A DNA stretch of 33,882 nucleotides from an uncultured Spirochaetaceae bacterium. GTDB lineage: Bacteria > Spirochaetota > Spirochaetia > Sphaerochaetales > Sphaerochaetaceae. The notes beneath the pieces are model-generated. The model had not been told where the DNA came from. It worked only from the letters and a program-made list of their open reading frames with translations, and made no database searches. The stretch lies in NCBI GenBank assembly GCA_944392975.1, contig CALXYN010000020.1, positions 1 through 33,882 of the forward strand, read 5' to 3'. The position numbers and the translations under genes are program-made. Below, one piece after another: positions 16,243-24,698 of the stretch; the first letter of the stretch is position 1; each line of letters begins with the position of its first letter.

Positions 16243-16910
16243 TCCTCAAGCAGTCTGACAAGCTCATCGTACGAAGAAACTGTCCAGGTGGCTTTATCTG
16301 ACTGCTTACCGTCAAAGGATATGTAAACACTCTCAATGCCCGCATTCAGAGCTCCCTGGATATCGCTTGTGAGACTGTCTCCGATAACAATGCAGCTTTC
16401 CTTGTCCGTGCCGAGAGAGGTGAGGACATAGTCAAAAAACCTTTTGTCCGGCTTTGCATATCCGATTTCCTGGCTGATGAATATTTTCCTGAAGAACCTT
16501 GCAGTATCCGTTCTTCTGATACGTTCCCTCTGAATATTCGCAATACCATTGGTGATGAGACAGAGGAAATACTCTTTCTCAAGTCTTTCGAGAAGATCGA
16601 TGGCTCCGTCTATCATGATGCCGGCTTCGCCTAGATACCTTGAATATGCAGAACCGACGAGATCTGGATCCTCATTACTGCCGATAGCTTTCAGGAATAT
16701 ATGGAAGCGTTCATTTTCCAGTTTCTCAAGTGTCATCTCTCCTTTTTCATACATTTCCCAGCATTTTCTGTTTCCTTCATGATAAACAGGGAGAAGATCT
16801 GCAGGAATTCCGAATTCCTCGAAGACCTTGCTCAGTGCCAGTTTCTCCGTGGCAGAGAAATCATAAAGGGTGTTATCTGCATCAAAAAGAAGGTATTTCT
16901 TGTTTTTCAT
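16239..16910 (-). CDS. HAD-superfamily phosphatase, YjjG/YfnB-like
   Basis: A 223-residue HAD hydrolase. Motif I YLLFDADNTLYDF contains the DxD nucleophile pair, motif II is LITNGIAN, and motifs III/IV are IGYAKPDKRFFDY and CIVIGDSLTSDIQGAL. The closest recognised group is YjjG (TIGR02254), a 5'-nucleotidase acting on pyrimidine nucleotides including non-canonical ones; the substrate here is unproven. No ribosome-binding site precedes ATG, and TAAAAT lies seven bases upstream, suggesting a leaderless message. Confidence 0.85.
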   Translation of the reverse strand: MKNKKYLLFDADNTLYDFSATEKLALSKVFEEFGIPADLLPVYHEGNRKCWEMYEKGEMTLEKLENERFHIFLKAIGSNEDPDLVGSAYSRYLGEAGIMIDGAIDLLERLEKEYFLCLITNGIANIQRERIRRTDTARFFRKIFISQEIGYAKPDKRFFDYVLTSLGTDKESCIVIGDSLTSDIQGALNAGIESVYISFDGKQSDKATWTVSSYDELVRLLED

Positions 16911-16916
16911 ATCTGT

Positions 16917-16922
16917 ATTTTA
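16917..16922 (-). promoter_or_regulatory. -10-like TAAAAT with start at the HAD ATG
   Basis: On the minus strand TAAAAT is followed by exactly six bases and then the HAD ATG. No Shine-Dalgarno sequence fits between. The -35 region is weak. The call rests on the shared geometry with six other starts in this window. Confidence 0.35.
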
Positions 16923-16972
16923 GACAAAATCCATCTAGCAGGAACAGGGCTTTCCTTTTCCTGATTCTGTGA

Positions 16973-16981
16973 TGATACTAT
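16973..16981 (+). promoter_or_regulatory. Extended -10 TGATACTAT for HdeD-like gene
   Basis: TG-A-TACTAT is an extended -10 element whose hexamer (16976-16981) is followed by six bases and the ATG at 16988. A good -35 is not seen, as is common with extended -10 promoters. There is no Shine-Dalgarno sequence, so a leaderless transcript is likely. Confidence 0.4.
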
Positions 16982-16987
16982 AAATAT

Positions 16988-17554
16988 ATGAAGAAGTATC
17001 TGCCTCTGATGGTTTCCGGTCTGCTGATGATATTCATCGGCCTGTATATGATCATACGCCCGAATGGCTTTCTTACTGTTGTGATATCGGCATTCGGCAT
17101 CTATCTTGTCATTGATGGGGTAAGGACGCTTTTTACAGCTTACAAGCTGAAAGACATCCTCGGCCGTTCAATTCGCAGCATTTCAATGGGAAAAGCGCTT
17201 CTGAACATGGTCCTGGGAATCCTTGTGATTATCATCGCAATTGCAGCCCCTTCCCTTATTCCCACAGTGCTTGTCTACATCATTGCTGCTGCATTTTTCA
17301 TCACGGGCTGTGTCGATTCAGCTGATTTGATTTTCCTCTCCAGAACAGGTATTCCTGCACCGGGACTTGGACTTGAGACAGTTCTTTCGTTTGTCTTTGC
17401 GATAATCCTCTTCCTGTTCCCGAACTTCCTTACAGGTATTGTGATGACACTCTTCGCGGCAATTCTCTTTGCCTCTGGCGCGATGATGATTTATGGAGCC
17501 ATAAGCTCCTCAATCTATTCCAGGCGCCTGAGAAAACAACTTGATTTGAAGTGA
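16988..17554 (+). CDS. HdeD/DUF308 family membrane protein
   Basis: A 188-residue integral membrane protein with about six hydrophobic segments arranged in pairs. It shows the repeated DUF308 pattern: GLLMIFIGLYMIIRP, IYLVIDGVRTLFTAY, VLGILVIIIAIAAPS and IAAAFFITGCVDSADL. HdeD of E. coli is linked to acid resistance, but the role of most relatives, and of this one, is unknown. It ends with a basic tail (YSRRLRKQLDLK). It is divergent from the HAD gene and has its own promoter-like element; the his leader follows 50 bases later. Confidence 0.82.
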   Translation: MKKYLPLMVSGLLMIFIGLYMIIRPNGFLTVVISAFGIYLVIDGVRTLFTAYKLKDILGRSIRSISMGKALLNMVLGILVIIIAIAAPSLIPTVLVYIIAAAFFITGCVDSADLIFLSRTGIPAPGLGLETVLSFVFAIILFLFPNFLTGIVMTLFAAILFASGAMMIYGAISSSIYSRRLRKQLDLK

Positions 17555-17569
17555 GAGGGCCTTTTCCTG

Positions 17570-17598
17570 TTGACTATGCTTTTTCCATAATGTACGGT
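17570..17598 (+). promoter_or_regulatory. Putative his operon promoter
   Basis: TTGACT (17570-17575), a 17-base spacer and TACGGT (17593-17598), which ends six bases before the hisL ATG at 17605. The same hexamer TACGGT sits at the same distance before the chelatase gene at 31242. An alternative -10 is CATAAT (17586-17591), closer to consensus but without a -35 at proper spacing. It would give a seven-base leader, so either choice leaves hisL without a ribosome-binding site. Confidence 0.4.
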
Positions 17599-17604
17599 TT
17601 TACT

Positions 17605-17655
17605 ATGGAAAGAAAGATTACACACATCCATCATCATTGCGTTTTTGCTTCATGA
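17605..17655 (+). CDS. hisL: Histidine operon leader peptide
   Basis: A 16-codon reading frame, MERKITHIHHHCVFAS, with four His codons among five consecutive codons (positions 7, 9, 10 and 11), immediately upstream of a terminator hairpin and hisG. This is the hallmark of a translational attenuator: a ribosome stalled at His codons when His-tRNA is scarce changes the folding of the leader RNA. The start lacks a Shine-Dalgarno sequence, so it probably initiates as a leaderless message, unusual for a leader peptide. Confidence 0.85.
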   Translation: MERKITHIHHHCVFAS

Positions 17656-17698
17656 CAACGCCATGATGGTCTTTTGTGTATCAGGCCTCCCATTGGCG
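17631..17698 (+). promoter_or_regulatory. his attenuator: alternative RNA folds
   Basis: Arm 1 (17631-17643), covering the His codons, pairs with arm 2 (17657-17669) over about 12 positions with one mismatch. Inner pairs are GCGTT with AACGC and outer pairs CATCAT with ATGATG. Arm 2, if free, can instead pair with 17690-17698 (CGCCA-TG-ATGG against CCATTGGCG), which occupies part of the terminator stem. Stalling at His codons would block 1:2, favour the antiterminator and let transcription enter hisG. Pairings were drawn by eye. Confidence 0.75.
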
Positions 17699-17710
17699 GG
17701 AGGTTTTTTT
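17686..17710 (+). terminator. his attenuator terminator
   Basis: CCTCCC-ATTGGC-GGGAGG forms a six-bp all-strong stem followed by seven T residues (17704-17710). It lies between the leader peptide and hisG, whose ribosome-binding site begins six bases after the T-run. Confidence 0.85.
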
Positions 17711-17726
17711 ATTTCCAAGGAGGAGT

Positions 17727-18587
17727 ATGGAAAGGACAATCAGTATTGCCGTTCAGAAAAGCGGCAGGCTTTCTGAAAAGAGCCTGGATTTGATTAAGGC
17801 CTGTGGTATTGATTTCAGTGCAGATAGCAGGGTACTGAAAGCAACTGCCTCGGGATTTCCTCTCTCATTTCTGTTCGTCCGTGATGATGATATCCCGCAG
17901 TATGTCGCAGACGGTGTTGCGGATATCGGTATTGTGGGCCGTAATGAGTATGATGAAAGTGGTATGGAGCTAGATGTCGTAAGAGACCTTGGCTTTGCTT
18001 CCTGTCGCCTTTCAATAGCTGTTCCTCGTGGTTTTGATTATCATGGACTCAAATCGTTGGAAGGCAAACGTATTGCAACATCCTATCCGCGTATACTCAG
18101 CCGAATTCTGACTGAAAACAATGTCTCTGCAACTCCTGTTGTTGTCTCCGGGTCCGTGGAAATCACGGTGGATGTGGGTATTGCAGATGCAATTGCTGAT
18201 CTCGTTTCCACTGGAACTACACTGAAAATGAATGGACTTGAGGAAGCAGAGTGCATCTACCGCTCTTCTGCGATCATGATTGCAAATCCTGATCTTGATG
18301 ACGAGAAGCGCGCTCTTCTCACACGCCTTCTTGAACGTATTGATGCTGTTATGATGGCACGGCACAAGAAGTATATCCTTTTCAATCTCCCTGAGGACAA
18401 GCTTGATGAAGCTGCTGCTGTCATCGGTGGCATGAAGAGTCCGACAGTGACTCCGCTGATGGATAAAGGCTGGGTGTCTGTGCAGTCTGCAGTGGATGAG
18501 AGCCGGTTCTGGGCTGTTTTTGAACGACTGAGGGCCTTAGGTGCAGAAGGTATACTTGTTATGAATATCGAGAAAATGACGGAGTGA
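17727..18587 (+). CDS. hisG: ATP phosphoribosyltransferase, long form
   Basis: First step of histidine synthesis: condenses ATP and PRPP. At 286 residues it is the long, hexameric HisG form. The catalytic half opens with IAVQKSGRLSEKSL and has VADIGIVGRNEY, while the C-terminal part (about 215-286, with SPTVTPLMDKGWVSVQSAV and GAEGILVMNIEKM) is the ACT-like domain that binds histidine for feedback inhibition. Hence no HisZ partner is needed. ATG 17727 follows AAGGAGGAG. The frame is open further upstream across the terminator, but a start there would not make biological sense. Confidence 0.95.
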   Translation: MERTISIAVQKSGRLSEKSLDLIKACGIDFSADSRVLKATASGFPLSFLFVRDDDIPQYVADGVADIGIVGRNEYDESGMELDVVRDLGFASCRLSIAVPRGFDYHGLKSLEGKRIATSYPRILSRILTENNVSATPVVVSGSVEITVDVGIADAIADLVSTGTTLKMNGLEEAECIYRSSAIMIANPDLDDEKRALLTRLLERIDAVMMARHKKYILFNLPEDKLDEAAAVIGGMKSPTVTPLMDKGWVSVQSAVDESRFWAVFERLRALGAEGILVMNIEKMTE

Positions 18588-18589
18588 GT

Positions 18590-19876
18590 ATGTATCTGGA
18601 GTTCAGGGATTCTGAAAACCTGTCCTTCTCCCGTCCCTCCGATGGTGTTGAAGGACTTACGGAAAGTGTAAAAAGTATAATTGATGATGTCAGAAAGCGG
18701 GGCGATGCCGCGCTCTATGACTATGCCCTTCGGTTTGATTCGTCCCGTCTTGATTCACTTTACGTTTCAGATGAGGAGTTTGAAGAGGCTGAGAAAGCTG
18801 TTTCTCCAGAATTGAAGGCTGCTATAGCTCATGCTGCACAAAACATAAGGAAATTCCATGAGGCTGAGATGCCTGAAGGTGAGAATGTGGAGACGGAGAG
18901 CGGGGTGAGATGCTGGCGGAAAATCGTACCTCTTTCCCGTGTCGGGCTATATGTTCCAGGCGGTACTGCTCCTTTATTCTCCACTGTCTTGATGCTGGCA
19001 ATTCCTGCATCTGTTGCAGAATGCAGGGAAATTGTTCTGGCAACACCTGCTAAGAATGGAGCCCTCTCGCCTGCAATTCTGTATGCAGCAAGAATCTCAG
19101 GCGTGAGGAGAGTCCTGAAAGTTGGTGGCGCTCAGGCTATTGCCGCGATGGCATATGGCACGGAAAGCGTGCCCCGATGTGATAAGCTTTTCGGTCCGGG
19201 AAACAGCTATGTGACGGAGGCAAAAAGACAGGTTTCCTCCGATACTGCAATAGATATGCTGGCAGGTCCTTCGGAAGTACTTGTTGCCGTTGATTCATCC
19301 TCATGCCCTGAATTTGCAGCATCTGATCTTCTCTCCCAGGCAGAACATGGCAAAGACAGCCAGGTCGTTCTTGTCATAAGAAGTGGAGACAGAAAAGAGG
19401 CGGAGCGGATATATCTCGATATTGAGAACGCAATTGGCAAGGAGCTCGATAAACTCGGTCGCCATGAGTATATGCTTCCTTCTCTTTCTCATTCATTTGC
19501 AGTGCCCGTCTATTCCGATGAGGATCTTATAAGCATCATTAATGAATATGCTCCTGAGCATCTTATAATTTCAACGGAGAATCCAGGCAAGATACTTGAA
19601 GGAGTGGAGAATGCAGGTTCCGTATTCCTTGGCAGGTGGACTCCGGAATCTGCCGGAGACTATGCTTCTGGAACAAACCATACACTCCCGACATCCGGAT
19701 GGGCTCGTTCCTCTTCAGGGGTATCAGTGGATTCTTTTATCAAGAAAATCACTGTACAGGAAATTTCCAGAGACGGCCTTGAAAAACTTGGTTCGACAAT
19801 CATAGCACTATCTGAGGCCGAGGGGCTGAATGCCCACAGCTATGCTGTGAAAGTGAGGCTTGGTTATGATAACTGA
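18590..19876 (+). CDS. hisD: Histidinol dehydrogenase
   Basis: Oxidises histidinol to histidine in two NAD-dependent steps, using Zn. A 428-residue protein with VGLYVPGGTAPLFSTVLM, KVGGAQAIAAMAYGTESVP, FGPGNSYVTEAKRQV, DMLAGPSEVLV and the catalytic EYAPEHLII block. GGAG five bases before ATG 18590 selects this start over the GTG at 18584. It follows hisG with two bases between stop and start and overlaps hisC by 11 bases. Confidence 0.95.
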   Translation: MYLEFRDSENLSFSRPSDGVEGLTESVKSIIDDVRKRGDAALYDYALRFDSSRLDSLYVSDEEFEEAEKAVSPELKAAIAHAAQNIRKFHEAEMPEGENVETESGVRCWRKIVPLSRVGLYVPGGTAPLFSTVLMLAIPASVAECREIVLATPAKNGALSPAILYAARISGVRRVLKVGGAQAIAAMAYGTESVPRCDKLFGPGNSYVTEAKRQVSSDTAIDMLAGPSEVLVAVDSSSCPEFAASDLLSQAEHGKDSQVVLVIRSGDRKEAERIYLDIENAIGKELDKLGRHEYMLPSLSHSFAVPVYSDEDLISIINEYAPEHLIISTENPGKILEGVENAGSVFLGRWTPESAGDYASGTNHTLPTSGWARSSSGVSVDSFIKKITVQEISRDGLEKLGSTIIALSEAEGLNAHSYAVKVRLGYDN

Positions 19877-20909
19877 ACTATTTAATCCATGGATCAGGGA
19901 TCTTGTACCATATAGCTCAGCGCGCAGCGAATACTCAGGTTCCGCTTCCGTCTTTCTTGATGCGAATGAAAGCTGGGATGGGGGAAATGGAGGCATCAAC
20001 AGGTATCCGGATCCTTTCATGAGAAAACTGCGGAGTGAAATGGAACGTGTTATGAAAATTCCATTCTCAATGAGCGCTATCGGAAATGGTTCTGATGAGA
20101 TTATTGACATGCTTATCCGCATGTTCTGTGCCCCCGGACACGATTCTGTAATGATTGAACGTCCTACATATGGTACATATTCGGTCTTCGCGCATACTTC
20201 CAATGTATCTGTTGTCGATGTTCCTCTGACACCGTCTCTTGAACTCGACAAAGAAGCAATGTTTCGTGCAATCGGAGAGGAAAATCCGAAGATCGTATTC
20301 ATCTGTTCTCCTAATAATCCGACGGGACGGGTCTATCCGATAGAGACGATTCTTGAAATTGCAGAATTCAACAAAGGCATTACTGTCGTAGATGAAGCAT
20401 ATGCAGATTTTGCCAGAAATTTTGAGAGTGCGATTCCCTTCATCATGGAAAACCCAAGGATCATTGTCATGCGCACATTCTCCAAAGCCTATGGAAAAGC
20501 AGGAGCAAGACTTGGAATTCTGGTATCTCATCCGGAGATACAGCGTGTGTTCATGAAAGCTAAGCCGCCATACAACGTCTCCCTCTGCTCTCAGCAAGAG
20601 GGACTGGATGCCCTGCTTCATGCAGATGCTGTCAGAAAACGCGTTGAGGAAACGATTTCCAGACGAACGGAATTCTCTGCATTCCTTTCCTCTCTGAGCT
20701 ATGTTGAGACCGTATTCCCTTCTGAGGCTAATTTCATACTCATCCGTGTGCCTGATGTCGCGTCTTTATATGATTATCTTCTTTCAAATGGAATTGTTGT
20801 TCGCAATCGTTCTAATGACCCTCTTCTTGAGAATACGATCAGAATTACGATAGGCTCTGAAAGTGAAATGAATGCTTTAAAGGAGGCATTGAATGCCTGG
20901 AATGGATAG
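19866..20909 (+). CDS. hisC: Histidinol-phosphate aminotransferase
   Basis: PLP-dependent class I/II aminotransferase, 347 residues, that makes histidinol phosphate from imidazole-acetol phosphate. FLDANESWDGG near the start, GNGSDEIIDMLIR, CSPNNPTGRVY, VVDEAYADF and MRTFSKAYGKAGARLG (PLP lysine in SKAYG) are the family blocks. ATG 19866 has GTGAGG seven bases upstream. It overlaps hisD and hisB. Confidence 0.94.
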   Translation: MITELFNPWIRDLVPYSSARSEYSGSASVFLDANESWDGGNGGINRYPDPFMRKLRSEMERVMKIPFSMSAIGNGSDEIIDMLIRMFCAPGHDSVMIERPTYGTYSVFAHTSNVSVVDVPLTPSLELDKEAMFRAIGEENPKIVFICSPNNPTGRVYPIETILEIAEFNKGITVVDEAYADFARNFESAIPFIMENPRIIVMRTFSKAYGKAGARLGILVSHPEIQRVFMKAKPPYNVSLCSQQEGLDALLHADAVRKRVEETISRRTEFSAFLSSLSYVETVFPSEANFILIRVPDVASLYDYLLSNGIVVRNRSNDPLLENTIRITIGSESEMNALKEALNAWNG

Positions 20910-22026
20910 GAAGAAAGTGCTTTTCATCGACCGGGATGGTGTAATTGTCAAGGAACGGCAGGTGGATACATATGAAAGCATTGAATATATTCCCCATGTT
21001 TTCGAGGCCTTGAGAGAGATCTCAAAACGTACGGATTTCTCTCTTGTTATGGTTTCAAACCAGGATGGGGTTGGTACCAGAAGTTTTACATATGAAGGTT
21101 TTTCCGGACCTGCTGAGCGTATCTTCTCCACACTCAGGGGAGAGGGAATCGTTTTCGATGACATCAATATTGATCTGTCCTTCCCCGAAGATGGTCTTTC
21201 GACACGAAAGCCTGGAACGGGAATGATAGACCGTTATCGGGAGCTTCCATATGATATGGAATCGTCATTCATGATAGGAGACAGGCTCACGGATATGATG
21301 CTTGCATCGTCAATGGGCTGCAGGGGCTTTCTGCTTGATTCCTCTCTGACCGTTCCCGATGAATTGAAGTCCACAGTAGCATTGCAGACTTCTTCCTGGC
21401 TGGATATCGCGGCATATCTTGTTGATGATGGATCTCTCTGCCATCGCACTGCTGAGATCAGGCGAAGGACAAATGAGACCGACATCATCCTGAGTATTGA
21501 TCTGGATGGAACAGGCGAAGGATGCTTTGAAACCGGAATTGGATTTTTTGACCATATGCTTTCGCAGATAGTGCGTCATTCACGTTTTGATATAAACGGA
21601 AGATGCAAAGGCGATACTTTCGTGGATGAGCACCACAGCGCAGAAGATACGGCGCTTGTACTTGGAGAAGCCGTGAGGAAAGCCCTTGGTGATAAACGCG
21701 GGATTGAACGCTATGGGTATGAAATAGTTATGATGGATGATGTCGTTGCAACCGTTGCTCTGGATTTTTCAGGACGTCCTGAGCTTATGTGGGATGTCGA
21801 TTTCACCATGGAATATATCGGTGATTTCCCCTCTGAACTCATCCGGCATTTCTTCCGCTCTTTCACCTCTGCATCTCTTTGCAATATAAGCGTGAGTGCA
21901 ACGAAAGGAGGAAACAGCCACCATACTGCTGAAGCAGTTTTCAAGGCTTTCGCGCGGGCCATGAGGAAGGCTGTTCGCCGTATTCCTGGAGATACCAGGG
22001 TCGTTAGTACAAAGGGCATATTATGA
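20893..22026 (+). CDS. hisB: Bifunctional histidinol-phosphatase / imidazoleglycerol-phosphate dehydratase
   Basis: A 377-residue fusion. Residues 1-165 are a HAD phosphatase (LFIDRDGVIVKE nucleophile motif, MVSNQDGVGTRSF, TRKPGTGMID, SFMIGDRLTDMML). Residues about 185-377 are IGP dehydratase (TGIGFFDHMLSQIVRH, DEHHSAEDTALVLGEA, RHFFRSFT, NSHHTAEAVFKAFARA) with the manganese-binding histidines. The phosphatase half lacks the Cys/His zinc loop of E. coli HisB: where that has CPHxxxxxCxCRKP, this has FPEDGLSTRKP. Such fusion is typical of enterobacteria and Bacteroidetes rather than most spirochaetes (from memory). AAGGAGG sits six bases before the ATG. Confidence 0.95.
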   Translation: MPGMDRKKVLFIDRDGVIVKERQVDTYESIEYIPHVFEALREISKRTDFSLVMVSNQDGVGTRSFTYEGFSGPAERIFSTLRGEGIVFDDINIDLSFPEDGLSTRKPGTGMIDRYRELPYDMESSFMIGDRLTDMMLASSMGCRGFLLDSSLTVPDELKSTVALQTSSWLDIAAYLVDDGSLCHRTAEIRRRTNETDIILSIDLDGTGEGCFETGIGFFDHMLSQIVRHSRFDINGRCKGDTFVDEHHSAEDTALVLGEAVRKALGDKRGIERYGYEIVMMDDVVATVALDFSGRPELMWDVDFTMEYIGDFPSELIRHFFRSFTSASLCNISVSATKGGNSHHTAEAVFKAFARAMRKAVRRIPGDTRVVSTKGIL

Positions 22027-22613
22027 TAGCAGTCATCCGTTACAATGCTGGTAATGTCCAGTCGGTGATGAACACGCTCTCTCGCTTTGGCGCTAAAGCT
22101 GTTCTTACAGATGATCCTGATGTGATAAGAGATGCAGATAAGGTCATTTTCCCCGGTGTTGGTGAAGCTGGTTCTGCAATGCGGTATCTGAACGGGCATG
22201 GCCTTTCTGCTTTAATCCGTTCTCTTAAGCAGCCGTTTCTTGGAATCTGTCTCGGCATGCAGTTGATGTGTTCTTTCTCAGAAGAAGGAAACACTGAGTG
22301 TCTTGGTATTTTCCCAGAGACCATACACCAGTTCCCCAAAGGCCAGGGCTTCAAGGTTCCCCATATGGGATGGAACACGATTTCTAATCTCTCCAGCCCA
22401 CTTTTTACAGGATTAGAGAATGAGTCATATGTTTATTTTGTACATTCCTTCTATGTACCGCTTTCTTCATACACAACAGCTGAGACAGAGTATGGAGGCA
22501 TAAAATTCACTTCAGCACTTTCACGTGGAAATTTCCATGGAGTTCAGTTCCATCCTGAAAAGAGCGGAGATTGTGGTATGGAGATAATCCGTGCCTTCCT
22601 GGAGGATTTATGA
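22023..22613 (+). CDS. hisH: Imidazole glycerol phosphate synthase glutaminase subunit
   Basis: Class I glutamine amidotransferase, 196 residues, delivering ammonia to HisF. VIFPGVGEAGSAM, the nucleophile elbow FLGICLGMQLM and the terminal HGVQFHPEKSG with the catalytic His and Glu are all present. It overlaps hisB and hisA by four bases each. Confidence 0.95.
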   Translation: MIAVIRYNAGNVQSVMNTLSRFGAKAVLTDDPDVIRDADKVIFPGVGEAGSAMRYLNGHGLSALIRSLKQPFLGICLGMQLMCSFSEEGNTECLGIFPETIHQFPKGQGFKVPHMGWNTISNLSSPLFTGLENESYVYFVHSFYVPLSSYTTAETEYGGIKFTSALSRGNFHGVQFHPEKSGDCGMEIIRAFLEDL

Positions 22614-23335
22614 GAGTCATTCCTGCAATGGATATCATAGATGGTTCTCCTGTTCGCCTTGCCGCAGGAGATTATGAGTGCAAAACATCCTATTCAGTCT
22701 CTGCTCTGGATGTTGCCAGACGATTCGAAGATGCAGGACTTGAGTATCTTCATCTTGTTGATCTTGATGCTGCAATAGGAAAAGGCAGCAACCTAAAAAT
22801 CCTCGAGCGTATAGCCACCTCTACATCTCTCACTGTGGATTTCGGTGGGGGAATCAGGAAAGAAGAGGATGTGAGAAGGGCTTTTGATTCAGGGGCTGCG
22901 AAAGTGAATATCGGTTCTGCTGCGGTGAAGAATCCTCAAGCTGTAATTGACTGGGGAAGAAAGTATCCCCATCGCATAATTCTTTCATCCGATGCAAGAA
23001 ATGGACGTATAGCAGTCTCTGGATGGACAGAAAACACGGACATTGAAGTCGAGAGCTTTATTGGAAGTTTCCTTAACAATGGTATAAATGAGGCGGTTGT
23101 TACTGATATTTCCAAGGATGGCATGCTTTCTGGGCCATCATTTTCGTTGTATCAGAGTCTGCTTGAAAAATTGCCCGGCCTCATTCTGATTGCTTCTGGA
23201 GGTGTTTCTTCCTTTGAAGATCTCGTAAAACTCAATTCCATAGGAGTCGATGGAGTGATAGTTGGTAAGGCTTATTATGAGGGGCTGATAACCATCGAAA
23301 AACTAAAGGAGGCTGCATGCTTGCAAAAAGGATAA
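22610..23335 (+). CDS. hisA: ProFAR isomerase HisA
   Basis: A 241-residue TIM barrel, 1-(5-phosphoribosyl)-5-[(5-phosphoribosylamino)methylideneamino]imidazole-4-carboxamide isomerase. [17 protein letters not shown] carries the first catalytic Asp; [35 protein letters not shown] and [12 protein letters not shown] are the phosphate-binding and second acid blocks. ATG 22610, with GGAGGA before it, fits the family N-terminus better than any upstream in-frame ATG. Confidence 0.95.
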   Translation: MRVIPAMDIIDGSPVRLAAGDYECKTSYSVSALDVARRFEDAGLEYLHLVDLDAAIGKGSNLKILERIATSTSLTVDFGGGIRKEEDVRRAFDSGAAKVNIGSAAVKNPQAVIDWGRKYPHRIILSSDARNGRIAVSGWTENTDIEVESFIGSFLNNGINEAVVTDISKDGMLSGPSFSLYQSLLEKLPGLILIASGGVSSFEDLVKLNSIGVDGVIVGKAYYEGLITIEKLKEAACLQKG

Positions 23336-24078
23336 TTCCATGTCTTGACGTGAAAGACGGAAGGACCGTGAAAGGTGTCAACTTTGTGTCTCTTCGCGAT
23401 GCCGGTTCTGCCGTGGAGCTTGCATCCTATTATTCTGAACACGGGGCTGATGAACTTGTTCTTCTCGATATAACAGCAACTGTTGAGAACCGGGATACGA
23501 TGGCAGAACTCGTAAAGGATGTTGCAAGGAAAATTTCCATTCCTCTTACAGTTGGCGGTGGAATCAGGAAGGAAGAAGATGTCGAGAGGATGCTCTCTGC
23601 TGGAGCGGACAAGGTCTCTGTGAATTCTGCGGCAATCAGGAATCCTTCTCTTATTGATACCCTTGCACGCCGTTTTGGTTCTCAGTGCGTGGTTCTTGCG
23701 CTCGATGCAAAAGCCCGTGATGGATTTCCATCGGGGTACGAGGCTGTTGTCGATGGCGGAAGGACACCTACAGGGCTGGATGCGCTTTCATGGGCCAGAG
23801 AGGCTGCGGAAAGAGGCGCGGGAGAAATCCTTTTGACATCTATGGATAACGATGGTGTGAAAAATGGCTTTGCTGTTGACTTAACCCGGATAATCAGCAG
23901 TAATATTGATATTCCTGTTATAGCTTCTGGTGGGGCGGGGAAAATGGATGACTTCAGAGCCGTCTTTGAAGATGGCATGGCAGATGCTGCTCTTGCCGCA
24001 TCTGTTTTCCATTTCCATGAGATAGATATACCGGAACTCAAAGACTATCTTAGACAGTGCGGTATACCTGTCAGGTAG
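23317..24078 (+). CDS. hisF: Imidazole glycerol phosphate synthase cyclase subunit
   Basis: A 253-residue TIM barrel that closes the imidazole ring using ammonia from His[62 protein letters not shown] and [13 protein letters not shown] are diagnostic. It overlaps hisA by 19 bases; AAAGGAGG precedes its ATG. Confidence 0.95.
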   Translation: MLAKRIIPCLDVKDGRTVKGVNFVSLRDAGSAVELASYYSEHGADELVLLDITATVENRDTMAELVKDVARKISIPLTVGGGIRKEEDVERMLSAGADKVSVNSAAIRNPSLIDTLARRFGSQCVVLALDAKARDGFPSGYEAVVDGGRTPTGLDALSWAREAAERGAGEILLTSMDNDGVKNGFAVDLTRIISSNIDIPVIASGGAGKMDDFRAVFEDGMADAALAASVFHFHEIDIPELKDYLRQCGIPVR

Positions 24079-24089
24079 AGGTGAAGATT

Positions 24090-24698
24090 ATGACTATTGA
24101 TTTTGAAAAAGGTGGCGGGCTTGTTCCTGCTATTGTTCAGGACGCAGTGACAAGAAAGATCCTGATGCTTGGATATATGAATGAAGAGGCATACAAGCTC
24201 ACACTTGACCGAGGTCTTGTTACGTTCTTCTCCAGATCACGTGGCCGCATATGGACAAAGGGAGAGACGAGCGGAAATTTCCTGCAGGTTCGCGAGATTC
24301 TTGCCGACTGTGATGGAGATACTCTCCTTGTCAAGGCAATTCCTTCCGGTCCTGTTTGTCACACTGGTGCAGATACCTGTTTTGGAGAGGATAACAAGCC
24401 TACAGAGGTATCATCTCCAGAGTTCCTTTTCTATCTTGAATCAGTCATCCGTGACAGAATGACAAACCCAGTTGAGGGATCATATACCAACCATCTCTTC
24501 TCACGTGGTCTTAATAGAATCGCGCAAAAAGTCGGTGAGGAAGCTGTGGAACTTGTGATTGCATCCAAAGATGATGACAAGGATCAGTTCCTTGGTGAAT
24601 GTGCGGACTTAATGTATCATTTCCTGGTGCTCCTCGCACAGAAGGATGCAACGCTTTCAGAAGTCATAGATGTTCTCAAGGAAAGGCATTCCCGCTGA
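24090..24698 (+). CDS. hisI: Bifunctional phosphoribosyl-AMP cyclohydrolase / phosphoribosyl-ATP pyrophosphatase
   Basis: A 202-residue HisIE fusion catalysing the second and third pathway steps. HisI half: MLGYMNEEAYKLTLDRG, SRSRGRIWTKGETSGN and VCHTGADTCF (zinc ligands). HisE half from about residue 108: NHLFSRGLNRIAQKVGEEAV and GECADLMYHFLVLL. ATG 24090 follows AGAGGTGAAG; in-frame codons upstream lie within hisF. This completes the pathway: with hisG, D, C, B, H, A and F no step is missing. Confidence 0.95.
   Translation: MTIDFEKGGGLVPAIVQDAVTRKILMLGYMNEEAYKLTLDRGLVTFFSRSRGRIWTKGETSGNFLQVREILADCDGDTLLVKAIPSGPVCHTGADTCFGEDNKPTEVSSPEFLFYLESVIRDRMTNPVEGSYTNHLFSRGLNRIAQKVGEEAVELVIASKDDDKDQFLGECADLMYHFLVLLAQKDATLSEVIDVLKERHSR

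Noticed and set aside
17586-17591. CATAAT as the his promoter -10
   Set aside because: It is closer to consensus than TACGGT, but no -35 stands at 16-18 bases, while TTGACT is 17 bases from TACGGT. It was kept as an alternative in the promoter entry rather than as a separate feature.
17676-17726. Upstream extension of hisG into the leader
   Set aside because: It would place the start before the attenuator terminator and encode the stem itself. ATG 17727 has a strong ribosome-binding site and the family N-terminus.
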